The notes below the pieces were generated by a model, which saw only the letters and a program-made list of their open reading frames with translations, had not been told where the DNA came from and searched no databases. From positions 992,001-1,056,000 of the forward strand of contig NZ_CP020737.1 of the NCBI RefSeq assembly GCF_002097715.1: DNA of 64,000 nt, written 5' to 3'. Below, piece by piece: positions 55,369-63,462 of this stretch. The DNA comes from Burkholderia ubonensis subsp. mesacidophila (lineage in GTDB: Bacteria; Pseudomonadota; Gammaproteobacteria; Burkholderiales; Burkholderiaceae). Within the stretch, counting starts at the first letter, position 1; each line of letters begins with the position of its first letter. The position numbers and the translations under genes were made by a program.

Positions 55369-55380
55369 CGGAGGCCGCCC

Positions 55381-55635
55381 ATGTCCATTCTGTCGTTTCT
55401 CCTCGGCGAGAAAAAGAAGTCCGCATCGATCGCGAAGGAGCGCCTGCAGCTCATCATCGCGCACGAACGGGTAGGCGGCAAGCCGCCGGCCGACTACCTG
55501 CCGGCGCTGCAGAAGGAGCTCGTCGCCGTGATCTCGAAGTACGTGCAGATTTCGAACGATGACATCCGCGTGAGCCTCGAGCGTCAGGACGATCTCGAGG
55601 TGCTCGAAGTGAAGATCGAGATCCCGCAAGCCTGA
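55381..55635 (+). CDS. minE: Cell division topological specificity factor MinE
   Basis: This 84-residue protein drives MinD off the membrane and sets the division plane. [32 protein letters not shown] has the N-terminal membrane anchor and the anti-MinCD helix. The C-terminal dimerisation segment (about 35-80) reads [45 protein letters not shown]. It ends the minCDE operon. Confidence 0.96.
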   Translation: MSILSFLLGEKKKSASIAKERLQLIIAHERVGGKPPADYLPALQKELVAVISKYVQISNDDIRVSLERQDDLEVLEVKIEIPQA

Positions 55636-55654
55636 CCCGCGTTGTTCCCGTTCC

Positions 55655-55681
55655 GCGCGGCGGCACCCGCCGCCGCGCGCG
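55655..55681 (+). terminator. Hairpin after minE
   Basis: GCGCGGCGGC (55655-55664) pairs with GCCGCCGCGC (55669-55678) around a 4-nt loop. The following T tract is weak (GTCTTAC), so termination may be partial or factor-dependent. It lies 20 bases after the minE stop. Confidence 0.5.
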
Positions 55682-55795
55682 TCTTACGCCCTGTTGCACT
55701 TTCGGGCACGCCGTAACACGGCGCCTGTCGGCCGTAACCCCCCCTCCCGCATTGAACGAATACGCTCGCGTTGCTTGTTCAATCAGGAGGTTGTC

Positions 55796-56197
55796 ATGGC
55801 TGTTTCATCGATTCGTCGCGTTGTTCTTGCGTTTGCCGCCGTGGCGGCGGGCGCGTCTGCTTTCGCCGCACCGCTCGCCGCGCGTGCGGATGAAATTCTC
55901 GTCGCCACGCCGGTCGTCACCCGGCCGGGCGAAGTCGTCATCGCCGAGCCGGTCGCCGCGCGCACGGAGGAGATCGTCGTCGTCGCGCCGAACGCGCCGC
56001 CGCCCGTCCGCTATGAGATCGTGCCGGCCGCGCGGGTCGGCTACGTATGGGAGCGCGGTCACTGGCGCTGGGATCATGGCCGCTACGTGTGGATCGACGG
56101 CCACTGGGAAGCCGAGCGGATCGGCATGCACTGGGTGCCGGGTCACTGGGACCAGCGCGGTCCGAACTGGTTCTGGACGCGCGGCCACTGGGCGTAA
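55796..56197 (+). CDS. Secreted WxxGHW-repeat protein
   Basis: This 133-residue protein starts at ATG 55796 with AGGAGG at 55785-55790. A signal peptide (SSIRRVVLAFAAVAAGASAFAAPLAARA) leads to repeated acidic Val-rich units (EILVATPVVTRPGEVVIAEPV, TEEIVVVAPNAPP). Then come several aromatic units of the form GYVWERGHWRWDHGRYVWIDGHW and HWVPGHWDQRGPNWFWTRGHW. Proteins with repeated GHW motifs (YXWGXW-type) are common in Burkholderia envelopes without known function. It is followed 12 bp later by a tiny lipoprotein gene, so the two are likely one unit. Confidence 0.75.
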   Translation: MAVSSIRRVVLAFAAVAAGASAFAAPLAARADEILVATPVVTRPGEVVIAEPVAARTEEIVVVAPNAPPPVRYEIVPAARVGYVWERGHWRWDHGRYVWIDGHWEAERIGMHWVPGHWDQRGPNWFWTRGHWA

Positions 56198-56209
56198 CGG
56201 AGGCGTGCG

Positions 56210-56320
56210 ATGAAAAGAACCGTATTCGTGATCGCGCTCGTCGCCGTCACGCTCGCCGGCTGCGTCGTCGTGCCGGCTCGCCCTGTCTACTACCGGCCGG
56301 CGCCGGTGGTGATCTACTGA
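56210..56320 (+). CDS. Tiny lipoprotein (36 residues)
   Basis: This 36-residue protein starts at ATG 56210 with GGAGG at 56199-56203. MKRTVFVIALVAVTLAGC is a complete lipoprotein signal with lipobox LAGC. The mature peptide VVVPARPVYYRPAPVVIY is a Pro/Tyr-rich 18-mer, too short to be a usual domain. It follows the GHW-repeat gene by 12 bp and overlaps the convergent clcA gene by 7 bp at its 3' end. Clear translation signals and spacing make it believable, though it is small enough to be missed by gene finders. No function is known. Confidence 0.7.
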   Translation: MKRTVFVIALVAVTLAGCVVVPARPVYYRPAPVVIY

Positions 56321-57864
56321 GCGTCGCGCGGGCCGGCTTGCGTCGCGGCGGGGTTCGCCGCGGCGGCGGCCGGGCCGGTGTCGGCTGCAGGCTTGCCGGC
56401 AGCTTCGTTGACGGCAAGCCCGTCGCCATTCTCGTCACGCAGCGTATCGAGCGGATCGGCGGGCGCGGCGGTCGCATCCTGCGGCTCGGTGACGCCGGAC
56501 GTCGCCGGTGCGCGGTCGGCCGGCGCCGCGGCGGCGGTGGCTGCGGCAGCCGCAGCGGGCGGCGCCAGATAGCGCTGCGCCAGCGTCTCGTACAGCGGCG
56601 GCACGAAGAAGCGCGAGACGCGGCTCGAGATCAGCGCGGTGGCCATCAGCGAAATGACGAGCGCATGGCCGTTGATCATCTCCATCACGATCACGAACGA
56701 CGTGATCGGCGATTGCGTGACCGCTGCGAGGTAGCCGACCATCGCGAGTGCGATCAGCACCGGCAGGCTCATGTTGCCGAACACGATGTGCAGCAGGTTG
56801 CCGAAGCCCGCGCCGATCGACAGCGACGGCGCGAAGATGCCGCCAGGGATGCCGGGCAGGTAGGACGCGACCATCGACACCATCTTCAGGAACGGATACA
56901 GCACCGACAGTTGCTCGCGGCCGTCGAGCAGGCCGCGCGCTTCCGCATAGCCGCTGCCGAACGTCGTGCCGCCCGACACGAGGCCGACCACGGCGATCAC
57001 GAAGCCGCACAGCGCGGCGAACGCGATCGGCCGCTCGCGGTACAGCGCGAGCAGCCGCGCCGGCAGCCAGCGGCCGGTATTGAGCAGCAGCCAGCAGAAC
57101 AGCCCGCCGGCGACGCCGGTCACGACCGCGGCGACGAGCACCGCGACCGCGAGCAGCTTCGGGAAATGCGCGCCGGCGTCGATCGTGCCGAAATACGTGT
57201 AGTTGCCGTTCAGCCCGAGCGCGACCACGCCGGCGATGATGATCGCGGTGATCAGCACGCCGCTTGCGCGCGCGGAGAAGCTGCGCGTCAGCTCCTCGAT
57301 CGCGAACACGATGCCGGCGAGCGGCGTGTTGAACGCGGCCGACAGGCCGGCTGCCGCGCCCGCGAGCACGAGCTGGCGCTCGATCTGCGCGTTCGAGCGC
57401 GGGTAGAAGCGCCGCAGGTTGAACATCAGCGCCGCGCCGACCTGCACGGTCGGCCCTTCGCGGCCGATCGTGAAGCCGCCGAGGATGCCGAAGAACGAAA
57501 GCAGGATCTTGCCGAACAGGATGCGCAGCGTCAGCAGCCGCGCACCGAACGCGCCGGGGCGCGCGTGCAGTGTCGCGATCACCTGCGGGATGCCGCTGCC
57601 TTCCGCGCCTCGGAAGAAGCGGCGCGTCAGCCAGACCGAGCCGGCTGCGATCGCAGGAGTCAGCAGCAGCGGCAGCCAGGGCGCATGCTGCCGCAGCGTG
57701 CGGAACGTGTCGTAGCCCCAGTCGATCAGCCGCGCATAGAGCACGGCGGTCAGGCCGACGGCGATCGCGCCGAGCCAGAACACGCCGTACTGGCGCCACA
57801 GGCGCTGGGTGCGGCGGGTGAGGGCGGGAAACAATGGCGGAGAACGTTGCATTGGCGAAGCCAT
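56314..57864 (-). CDS. ClC-family chloride channel/transporter
   Basis: This 516-residue ClC membrane protein starts at ATG 57864 (alternative ATG 57852). The selectivity motifs GAEGSGIPQV, GREGPTVQVGAAL and GIPGGIFAPSLSIGAGFG are intact. The glutamate of GREGP serves as gate. The GAAAGLSAAFNTPLAGIVFAIEEL block belongs to helices G-H. After the transmembrane core (to about residue 430) there is a long Ala/Pro-rich tail with no CBS domains. Members are H+/Cl- antiporters or chloride channels. It overlaps the tiny lipoprotein gene tail to tail. Confidence 0.9.
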   Translation of the reverse strand: MASPMQRSPPLFPALTRRTQRLWRQYGVFWLGAIAVGLTAVLYARLIDWGYDTFRTLRQHAPWLPLLLTPAIAAGSVWLTRRFFRGAEGSGIPQVIATLHARPGAFGARLLTLRILFGKILLSFFGILGGFTIGREGPTVQVGAALMFNLRRFYPRSNAQIERQLVLAGAAAGLSAAFNTPLAGIVFAIEELTRSFSARASGVLITAIIIAGVVALGLNGNYTYFGTIDAGAHFPKLLAVAVLVAAVVTGVAGGLFCWLLLNTGRWLPARLLALYRERPIAFAALCGFVIAVVGLVSGGTTFGSGYAEARGLLDGREQLSVLYPFLKMVSMVASYLPGIPGGIFAPSLSIGAGFGNLLHIVFGNMSLPVLIALAMVGYLAAVTQSPITSFVIVMEMINGHALVISLMATALISSRVSRFFVPPLYETLAQRYLAPPAAAAAATAAAAPADRAPATSGVTEPQDATAAPADPLDTLRDENGDGLAVNEAAGKPAADTGPAAAAANPAATQAGPRDAQ

Positions 57865-58026
57865 CGGCAAAGAACCGATTATAAAAAGAACCGGGGCCGG
57901 GTCGTGTTCAGCTATCCTACACGCCGGGATACGATCAATTGCACATGTAATCCCGATGTAATGCTCGTGTAGTCCGAACGTTACTAGTATGCAGTAGTCC
58001 CCAGTTCTCGCGCTTTTACAACAACC

Positions 58027-59028
58027 TTGAATCGCATCCTCATCGTAAAAGTGACGTCGCTCGGCGACGTCGTTCAGACCCTGCCGGTGGTCGCCGACCT
58101 TCATCGCGCGTTTCCGGGCGTGACGGTCGACTGGGCCGTCGATGAATCGTGTGCGGAAGTGGTGCGCTGGCATCCCGGCGTGAGCACCGTGTTGTGCGCG
58201 CCGTTGCGGCGGTTCAAGAAGCTGCGCAACGGCGGCGACCTGAAGGCGATCTGGGCCTCGATCGGCGCGTTGCGCGCGCACCGCTACGACGCGATCATCG
58301 ACCTGCACGGCGTCTACAAGAGCGCGATCATCTCGGCCCTTGCGCGCGCTGCGCGCCGCGTCGGCTATCAGACGCAGGATCTCGGCGAGCCGGGCGCGCG
58401 CTTTGCCTACTCGGACCGTTTCGGCCCGCGGCCCGCATGCGATGGCTGGCACGGGATGCGTGTGAGTGCGGGCGAGGCATTCGGCTACGAGCCGCAGGGC
58501 GTCGCCGATTACGGGATCGTCGCGCCGCAGGACGCGAGCCTGCCGGCCGACGTGACCGACGGCGGGCCGTTCATGCTGATGTTCCATGCCACGTCGAACG
58601 ACGACAAGCGATGGCCGGTCGAGTGCTGGGCGGCGCTTGCGACGCGGATGATGGCGCGCGGCGTACGCGTGCTGCTGCCGTGGGGCTCGCCGGCCGAGCG
58701 CGAGGTCGCCCAGGCGATCGCCGCGCGCGCGCCCGGGGCAGCCGTGCTGCCCGCGATGTCGGTGCGTCAGCTTGGCGCGACGATCGGCCGGGCCGCGCTG
58801 GTGGTCGGCGTCGATACGGGCTTCGTCCATATGGCGCACGCGCTGCGGCGGCCGACCGTGATGATCTTCGTGGCGACGTCGCGCGAGCACTGCGGCATCG
58901 GCGGTGCGCCGCATGCCTTGTCGGTCGGCGAAGAGGGGGCTGCGCCATCGGTCGACGAGGTACTGCAGGCCGTCGACACGGTCGGCCCGGCTTTCGGCGC
59001 GGCGATGCATGCGCAGGCGGCGGCCTGA
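58027..59028 (+). CDS. waaC: LPS heptosyltransferase I (WaaC)
   Basis: This 333-residue glycosyltransferase of family 9 adds the first heptose to Kdo of the LPS inner core. It starts at TTG 58027, NRILIVKVTSLGDVVQTLPVVADLHRAFPGVTVDWAVDESCAEVVRWHPGV. The C-terminal nucleotide-binding half has the family blocks MFHATSNDDKRWPVECWAAL, VLLPWGSPAEREVAQAI, LVVGVDTGFVHMAHAL and PTVMIFVATSREH. Length fits heptosyltransferase I. It is expressed alone here rather than within a waa cluster. Confidence 0.92.
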   Translation: MNRILIVKVTSLGDVVQTLPVVADLHRAFPGVTVDWAVDESCAEVVRWHPGVSTVLCAPLRRFKKLRNGGDLKAIWASIGALRAHRYDAIIDLHGVYKSAIISALARAARRVGYQTQDLGEPGARFAYSDRFGPRPACDGWHGMRVSAGEAFGYEPQGVADYGIVAPQDASLPADVTDGGPFMLMFHATSNDDKRWPVECWAALATRMMARGVRVLLPWGSPAEREVAQAIAARAPGAAVLPAMSVRQLGATIGRAALVVGVDTGFVHMAHALRRPTVMIFVATSREHCGIGGAPHALSVGEEGAAPSVDEVLQAVDTVGPAFGAAMHAQAAA

Positions 59029-59050
59029 CCGGCCGCGCGCCGGCGCACGC

Positions 59051-59230
59051 TCAGGCGAGCAGCGCCTCGAACGCGAGCACGGCGGCAATGGCCGCCACAT
59101 TCGCGACGAGCGCCTCGAACACGATGCCGCGCCAGGTTTTCGGGCGGAAGCGGAGCGTGAGCAGCAAGGCGCCGCCCAGGGCGAGCGACAGGATCAGGAC
59201 GAGGTCGGCATTGGCGAGGCGGATGCTCAT
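59051..59230 (-). CDS. Small membrane protein (59 residues)
   Basis: This 59-residue protein starts MSIRLANADLVLILSLALGGALLLTLRFRPKTWRGIVFEALVANVAAIAAVLAFEALLA. It has two hydrophobic helices with a short positively charged loop in between, a typical small inner-membrane hairpin. No family is recognised. The ATG at 59230 has a GGAG-type sequence nearby (GGAGCCGCC). It lies between the convergent waaC and the same-strand MHS transporter. Confidence rests on layout only. Confidence 0.55.
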   Translation of the reverse strand: MSIRLANADLVLILSLALGGALLLTLRFRPKTWRGIVFEALVANVAAIAAVLAFEALLA

Positions 59231-59328
59231 GGGGGCGGCTCCGTGGCGATGAGGGCGCGGCTGGCGGCGCGCCCGCAATCGAGTATAGGCGGCGCCGGCC
59301 GTGGCACAAGCCGGGTTGCCCCGCAGCG

Positions 59329-60639
59329 TCAGGCGAGCGACGTGTCGCGCGTCTCTCGCATCAGCAGCACGCCGAACAGGCTGAGCGCCGCCGCGACGGA
59401 CACATAGCCGCCGACCCACGACAGGCCGCCGTGCGCGGCAAGCAACTGCGCGATGTACGGCGCGATCGACGCGCCGAGGATCCCGCCGAGGTTGTACGCG
59501 ACGCCCGCGCCCGTGTAGCGGACGTTGGTCGGGAACAGCTCCGGCAGCAGCGCGCCCATCGGCGCGAACGTCACGCCCATCAGGAACAGCTCGAGCGTCA
59601 GGAACAGCGCGACGAGCGGCATCGAGCCGCTGCCGAGCAGCGGCGCCATCGTGAAACCCGACAGCAGCGCGGCGATCGCGCCGGTGATCAGCACCGGCCT
59701 GCGGCCGAAGCGATCCGACGCCCAGGCCGACAGCGGCGTCGCGAGCCCCATGAACACGACCGCGAGGCAGAGCAGGCCGAGGAAGCTCTGGCGCGAGATA
59801 TGCAGCGTCGCAACGCCGTACGACAGCGAGAATACCGTCGAGATGTAGAACAGCGTGTAGCAGACGACCATCGCCAGCGCGCCGAGCAGCGTCGGCTGCC
59901 AGTGTTGCGTGACGAGCGTCGCGACCGGCACGCGCACGCGTTCGTTGCGGTCGAGCGCGGCCTGGAACGCGGGCGTCTCGGCGATCTTGAGCCGCACGTA
60001 CAGGCCGAGCGCGACGAGCACCGCGCTCACGAGAAACGGAATGCGCCAGCCCCAGCTGCGGAACTGCGCGTCGGACAGCGAAAGCGCAAGCGCGAAGAAC
60101 AGCCCGTTCGACATCAGGAAGCCGACCGAGGGCCCAAGCTGCGGGAACATGCCGAACCAGCCGCGCTTGCCTTGCGGCGCGTGCTCGGTCGCGAGCAGCG
60201 CGGCGCCGCCCCATTCGCCGCCGAGGCCGATGCCCTGGCCGAAGCGCAGTACGCACAGCAGCACCGGCGCGAGCGTGCCGATCGCGTCGTAGCCGGGCAC
60301 GAGGCCGATCGCGGTGGTGGACAGGCCCATCACGAGCAGCGATGCGACGAGTGTCGACTTGCGGCCGATGCGGTCGCCGAAATGACCGAACAGGAACGCG
60401 CCGATCGGCCGCGCGATGAACGCAATGCCGAACGTGATGAACGCGGACAGCGCCTGCGCGGTCGCGGAGCCGTGCGGGAAGAACACCGGGCCGATCACGA
60501 GCGCGGCGGCGGTCGCGTACACGTAGAAATCGTAGAACTCGATCGCGGTGCCGATGAAGCTCGCGAACACGATGCGCTTGTGGCTGACGGCGCCGGCCGA
60601 ATTGGTTGCGTGCGCAACGGCCGGTGGGAATGCGGACAT
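59329..60639 (-). CDS. MHS-family major facilitator (metabolite:H+ symporter)
   Basis: This 436-residue transporter with twelve helices starts at ATG 60639. The MHS subfamily markers are SHKRIVFASFIGTAIEFYDFYVYATAAALVIGPVFFP, FGHFGDRIGRKSTLVASLLVMG (motif A) and RFGQGIGLGGEWGGAALLATEHAP. Its relatives (ShiA, ProP, KgtP) take up organic acids or betaine. Substrate is not predictable from sequence. The upstream 280 bp hold no gene, and a 59-residue membrane gene follows downstream. Confidence 0.9.
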   Translation of the reverse strand: MSAFPPAVAHATNSAGAVSHKRIVFASFIGTAIEFYDFYVYATAAALVIGPVFFPHGSATAQALSAFITFGIAFIARPIGAFLFGHFGDRIGRKSTLVASLLVMGLSTTAIGLVPGYDAIGTLAPVLLCVLRFGQGIGLGGEWGGAALLATEHAPQGKRGWFGMFPQLGPSVGFLMSNGLFFALALSLSDAQFRSWGWRIPFLVSAVLVALGLYVRLKIAETPAFQAALDRNERVRVPVATLVTQHWQPTLLGALAMVVCYTLFYISTVFSLSYGVATLHISRQSFLGLLCLAVVFMGLATPLSAWASDRFGRRPVLITGAIAALLSGFTMAPLLGSGSMPLVALFLTLELFLMGVTFAPMGALLPELFPTNVRYTGAGVAYNLGGILGASIAPYIAQLLAAHGGLSWVGGYVSVAAALSLFGVLLMRETRDTSLA

Positions 60640-60921
60640 GGATGTCTCCGTTTTTGGTCTTGATGAACGCCCGGTGATGCGTGTGGCCGTGCAGGCAGAC
60701 GCCTGCCGGGACCATCGAGCGGGAGAAACTTGCAGCGTGGGTGCGCACCGTAGCGCGGATCGTCACCCGCCGGTCGACGCTGGAGACGGATGGTCGCCGC
60801 CGTGATCGGCTCGCCTGCCCGGTGAGGCGCGAGCCCGCGCGCGGCGTGATGGCCGCGGCGAATGCGGAAAATTATAGCCAGCGCCGCCGAGCGCCGGCAA
60901 TCGCGCACGGCGTGCGCGGGT

Positions 60922-61410
60922 TCACTCGATCGATTCCGCCTGCGCCGACGCGGTGCTCTGCAACTGGAACTTGCCGTTGTCGTTGAAGAGCCAGCTTTCC
61001 ATCAGTTCCACCTGGCCGTTGCCGTCGAGCAGTTTCGCGGGCGGCGGCGGCAGTGGCGCCGAACGCCGCAGCGAGGCGAGCGCGAGCGACTCGGCCTCGC
61101 TGTCGCCGTTGCTGCGGTACACCGATGCGTGCACGAGCCGGCCGCTGCGATCGATCGTGAACGCGAGCACGACGAGCGAGCGCAGCATCGCCTGCGGCGT
61201 GCCGCGCAACATGCCGGAGGGATTGCGCTCGGCGACGCGTTCGGCGACTTCGGTGCGGTACTGGTCGAGTGTGGCGGTGCGTACGACTGACGGGATCGTC
61301 AGGACCGCATGCTGGGGCGGCAGGGTGATCGTGCAGGCAGCGAGCATGGCGACGGCGGCCGCGGCGGCAATGCGCAGGCGGCCGACGCCTGACAGGGGAA
61401 TGGCGAACAT
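60922..61410 (-). CDS. TonB C-terminal-like lipoprotein
   Basis: This 162-residue protein starts at ATG 61410. The lipoprotein signal has a lipobox AAC (AAAAAVAMLAAC-TI). The C-terminal 90 residues show a TonB/TolA-like energy-transducing fold: SGMLRGTPQAMLRSLVVLAFTIDRSGRLVHASVYRSNGDSEAESLALASLRRSAPLPPPP, which contains the GxLxxxxVxxSSG-type pattern. It lacks the transmembrane and Pro-rich spacer of true TonB, so an energy-transducing role is unlikely and an outer-membrane periplasmic anchor more plausible. Partner unknown. Confidence 0.78.
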   Translation of the reverse strand: MFAIPLSGVGRLRIAAAAAVAMLAACTITLPPQHAVLTIPSVVRTATLDQYRTEVAERVAERNPSGMLRGTPQAMLRSLVVLAFTIDRSGRLVHASVYRSNGDSEAESLALASLRRSAPLPPPPAKLLDGNGQVELMESWLFNDNGKFQLQSTASAQAESIE

Positions 61411-61565
61411 GGCGTGGCGCCGGGGAACACGATAGACAAATGATAGCCGTGGACGGATCACGTGACATCGGGACAAACGTATATCGCGCGGCGCGCGTCG
61501 ATGTGCCGGCTGATGATGCGGATCACGCCTGTCGGCTGATCGTCAGGCGGCGCGTGCCGGCCCGC

Positions 61566-61862
61566 TCAATATCCGTGCGTGACGAGCGACAGGACCGACA
61601 GGTCCGGGTGCGTGCCGTCGACAATGCTCTTGCCGATATGCACGGCTTCGTGGACGGCCTCGTCGACGGTGGAGTAGCTTTCCTCGCCGTCTGCGTGGAA
61701 CGGCACGGCGTGGCCGGGCAGCGCGGGATTCGCGCCGGGATGGCAGACGTAGCCGGTGTACGTGAAGCGCGTGTCGTTGCCCGGCATCGAGGTCGGCACG
61801 ACATGGATCTCGAAGCCTTCGTAGTAATCGACGTGGCGGATCGGAGTCGACTGTTCGGACAT
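61566..61862 (-). CDS. Small uncharacterised protein (98 residues)
   Basis: This 98-residue acidic protein starts at ATG 61862, MSEQSTPIRHVDYYEGFEIHVVPTSMPGNDTRFTYTGYVCHPGANPALPGHAVPFHADGEESYSTVDEAVHEAVHIGKSIVDGTHPDLSVLSLVTHGY. It begins with a YEGFEIHV strand and ends with a helix containing DEAVHEAVHIGKSIVDG, the pattern of small beta-alpha HicB-like/DUF domains common in beta-proteobacteria. No function is assigned. Frame, start and composition are normal for a real gene. Confidence 0.68.
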   Translation of the reverse strand: MSEQSTPIRHVDYYEGFEIHVVPTSMPGNDTRFTYTGYVCHPGANPALPGHAVPFHADGEESYSTVDEAVHEAVHIGKSIVDGTHPDLSVLSLVTHGY

Positions 61863-62021
61863 GGCGGTCTCCGCGTGCGGCGCGGGCGGGTAAGCCCGTA
61901 CGGCATCGAATTCGCGGCGGCGGTCGTGTCGCCGTTCTGATCCGAATTCTAGGCGATGGTGGGGGAAGGGGCAGGTCGGGATTACCGGCATGCGTCGTGC
62001 CGCACGCAGTACGGCGACGCA

Positions 62022-62058
62022 AACAAAAACCCCGTCATTCAGGGAATGGACGGGGTTT
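62022..62058 (-). terminator. Terminator after tRNA-Ser(TGA)
   Basis: On the minus strand AAACCCCGTC (62058-62049) pairs with GACGGGGTTT (62035-62026) around a 13-nt loop and is followed by a T run (62026-62022). It ends the tRNA transcript 13 bases after the CCA end. Confidence 0.85.
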
Positions 62059-62070
62059 GGCGAACCTTGC

Positions 62071-62158
62071 TGGCGGAAGCGGTGAGATTCGAACTCACGG
62101 ACAGTTGCCCGTCGCTGGTTTTCAAGACCAGTGCCTTAAACCGCTCGGCCACGCTTCC
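62071..62158 (-). tRNA. tRNA-Ser (anticodon TGA)
   Basis: This is an 88-nt tRNA on the minus strand. The acceptor stem GGAAGCG (62158-62152) pairs with CGCTTCC (62081-62075), with discriminator G and encoded CCA (62073-62071). The anticodon loop CTTGAAA gives anticodon TGA, reading UCA. A long variable arm identifies it as serine type. The T-loop TTCGAAT is normal. It is the second serine tRNA in the window. Confidence 0.97.
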
Positions 62159-62160
62159 AC

Positions 62161-62190
62161 GAGGCGGCATTGTAACCGAAATGCCGCCTC
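62161..62190. repeat. 11-bp perfect hairpin next to tRNA-Ser
   Basis: GAGGCGGCATT (62161-62171) pairs with AATGCCGCCTC (62180-62190) around an 8-nt loop. There is no T tract, so it may be part of the tRNA promoter or leader or a factor-dependent stop for hemW, whose gene ends 58 bp upstream. The arm ends 2 bp from the 5' end of the tRNA. Confidence 0.7.
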
Positions 62191-62196
62191 TGTCGA

Positions 62197-62234
62197 CCGG
62201 AGTTGGCACTTCAGTGCTTACTCCGGTCCCATGC
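62197..62234. repeat. REP-like palindromic repeat, copy B
   Basis: The 38-bp stretch CCGGAGTTGGCACTTCAGTG CTTACTCCGGTCCCATGC is the reverse complement, with three substitutions (two of which keep the inner stem paired), of copy A at 36581-36618. Both fold into CCGGAGT/ACTCCGG outer and AGCGC- or AGTGC-type inner stems. It lies between hemW and tRNA-Ser(TGA). Confidence 0.7.
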
Positions 62235-62247
62235 TTTGCGGTCATGT

Positions 62248-63462
62248 TCAATCGTCGCGCAGGAACAGTTCCTGCAGGTCGTTGAGGAAACGCTGGCCGA
62301 GCGGCGTCGGCGCGATCTGCGTGAAATCGCGTGCGATCAGCCCGCGCCGTTCCGCTTCCTTGAGCGCCGGCTCGATCGTGCTCATCGGCAGCCCCGTGCG
62401 CTCGGCGAAGCTGTGCACCGGGAAGCCCTCGACGAGCCGCAGCGTGTTCAGCATGAACTCGAACGGCAGGTCGCGCGCGCCGACTTCGCGCTCTTCCTGC
62501 ACCGGCGCGCCGGCCATCGCGTGCTCGATGAAGGTCGCCGGATGCTTGTAGCGCGCCTGCCGCAGGATGCGGTTCGGGAACGACAGCTTCGTGTGCGCAC
62601 CCGCGCCGATCCCGAGATAGTCGCCGAAGCGCCAGTAGTTCAGGTTGTGCTTGCACTGGTGATGCGGCTTCGCATACGCGGACACTTCATAGCGTGCGTA
62701 GCCGGCCTCGGCCGTGCGCGCGTGGATCCACTCCTGCATGTCGGCGGACGCGTCGTCGTCGGGCACCACGGGCGGAAACTTCGCGAACAGCGTGTTCGGC
62801 TCGAGCGTCAGGTGATACAGCGACAGATGCGGCGGCGCGAATGACAACGCGGTCTCGATGTCGGCGCGGCATTCGTCGAGCGTCTGGTTCGGCAGCGCGA
62901 ACATCAGGTCGAGATTGAAGTTGTCGAACGTGTTCGCGGCAACCTCGACGGCCGCGCGCGCCTGGGCGGCGTCGTGGATGCGGCCGAGCGCCTTCAGGTG
63001 CATCTCGTTGAAGCTCTGGATGCCGACCGACAGGCGATTCACGCCGCTCGCGCGGAACTGCGCGAACTTCGCGGCTTCGAAAGTGCCGGGATTTGCCTCG
63101 AGCGTGATTTCCGCATCCGCGTCGAGCGGCAGCAGCGCGCGCACGTCGGACAGCAGGCGGTCGAGGCCGGCCGCGGACAGCAGGCTCGGCGTGCCGCCGC
63201 CGATGAACACGGTATGCACCTGCCGTCCCCACACGAGCGGCAGCGCGTGCTCGAGGTCGGCGCGCAGCGCGTCGAGGTACTCGGCTTCAGGAAACTGCTC
63301 GCCTTTCCATTCGTGCGAGTTGAAATCGCAATACGGGCACTTGCGCACGCACCACGGGAAATGCACGTACAGCGCGAGCGGCGGCAGCGACGTCAGCCGC
63401 ACCTGCCCGGGCGACGTGAAGGTCGCGACGACGCGCGCACCGGTGTCTGCAGCCTGGCTCAT
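62248..63462 (-). CDS. hemW: HemW (radical SAM heme chaperone-like protein)
   Basis: This 404-residue radical-SAM protein starts at ATG 63462; its start overlaps the rdgB stop by 4 bases (ATGA). The [4Fe-4S] motif CVRKCPYC (about residues 38-45) is of the CxxxCxxC form, followed by YVHFPWC-type context and FIGGGTPSLL, GIQSFNEMHLKALGRIH and LDLMFALPNQ. The C-terminal domain holds YLGIGAGAHTKLSFPN and EFMLNTLRLVEG. HemW resembles oxygen-independent coproporphyrinogen oxidase but lacks its activity and inserts heme into respiratory proteins. The rdgB-hemW pair is common. Confidence 0.94.
   Translation of the reverse strand: MSQAADTGARVVATFTSPGQVRLTSLPPLALYVHFPWCVRKCPYCDFNSHEWKGEQFPEAEYLDALRADLEHALPLVWGRQVHTVFIGGGTPSLLSAAGLDRLLSDVRALLPLDADAEITLEANPGTFEAAKFAQFRASGVNRLSVGIQSFNEMHLKALGRIHDAAQARAAVEVAANTFDNFNLDLMFALPNQTLDECRADIETALSFAPPHLSLYHLTLEPNTLFAKFPPVVPDDDASADMQEWIHARTAEAGYARYEVSAYAKPHHQCKHNLNYWRFGDYLGIGAGAHTKLSFPNRILRQARYKHPATFIEHAMAGAPVQEEREVGARDLPFEFMLNTLRLVEGFPVHSFAERTGLPMSTIEPALKEAERRGLIARDFTQIAPTPLGQRFLNDLQELFLRDD

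Noticed and set aside
57865..59100. Leftward frame extending the ClC gene by more than 400 codons
   Set aside because: It is antisense to waaC, has no family resemblance, and the ClC N-terminus at 57864 is in the expected place.
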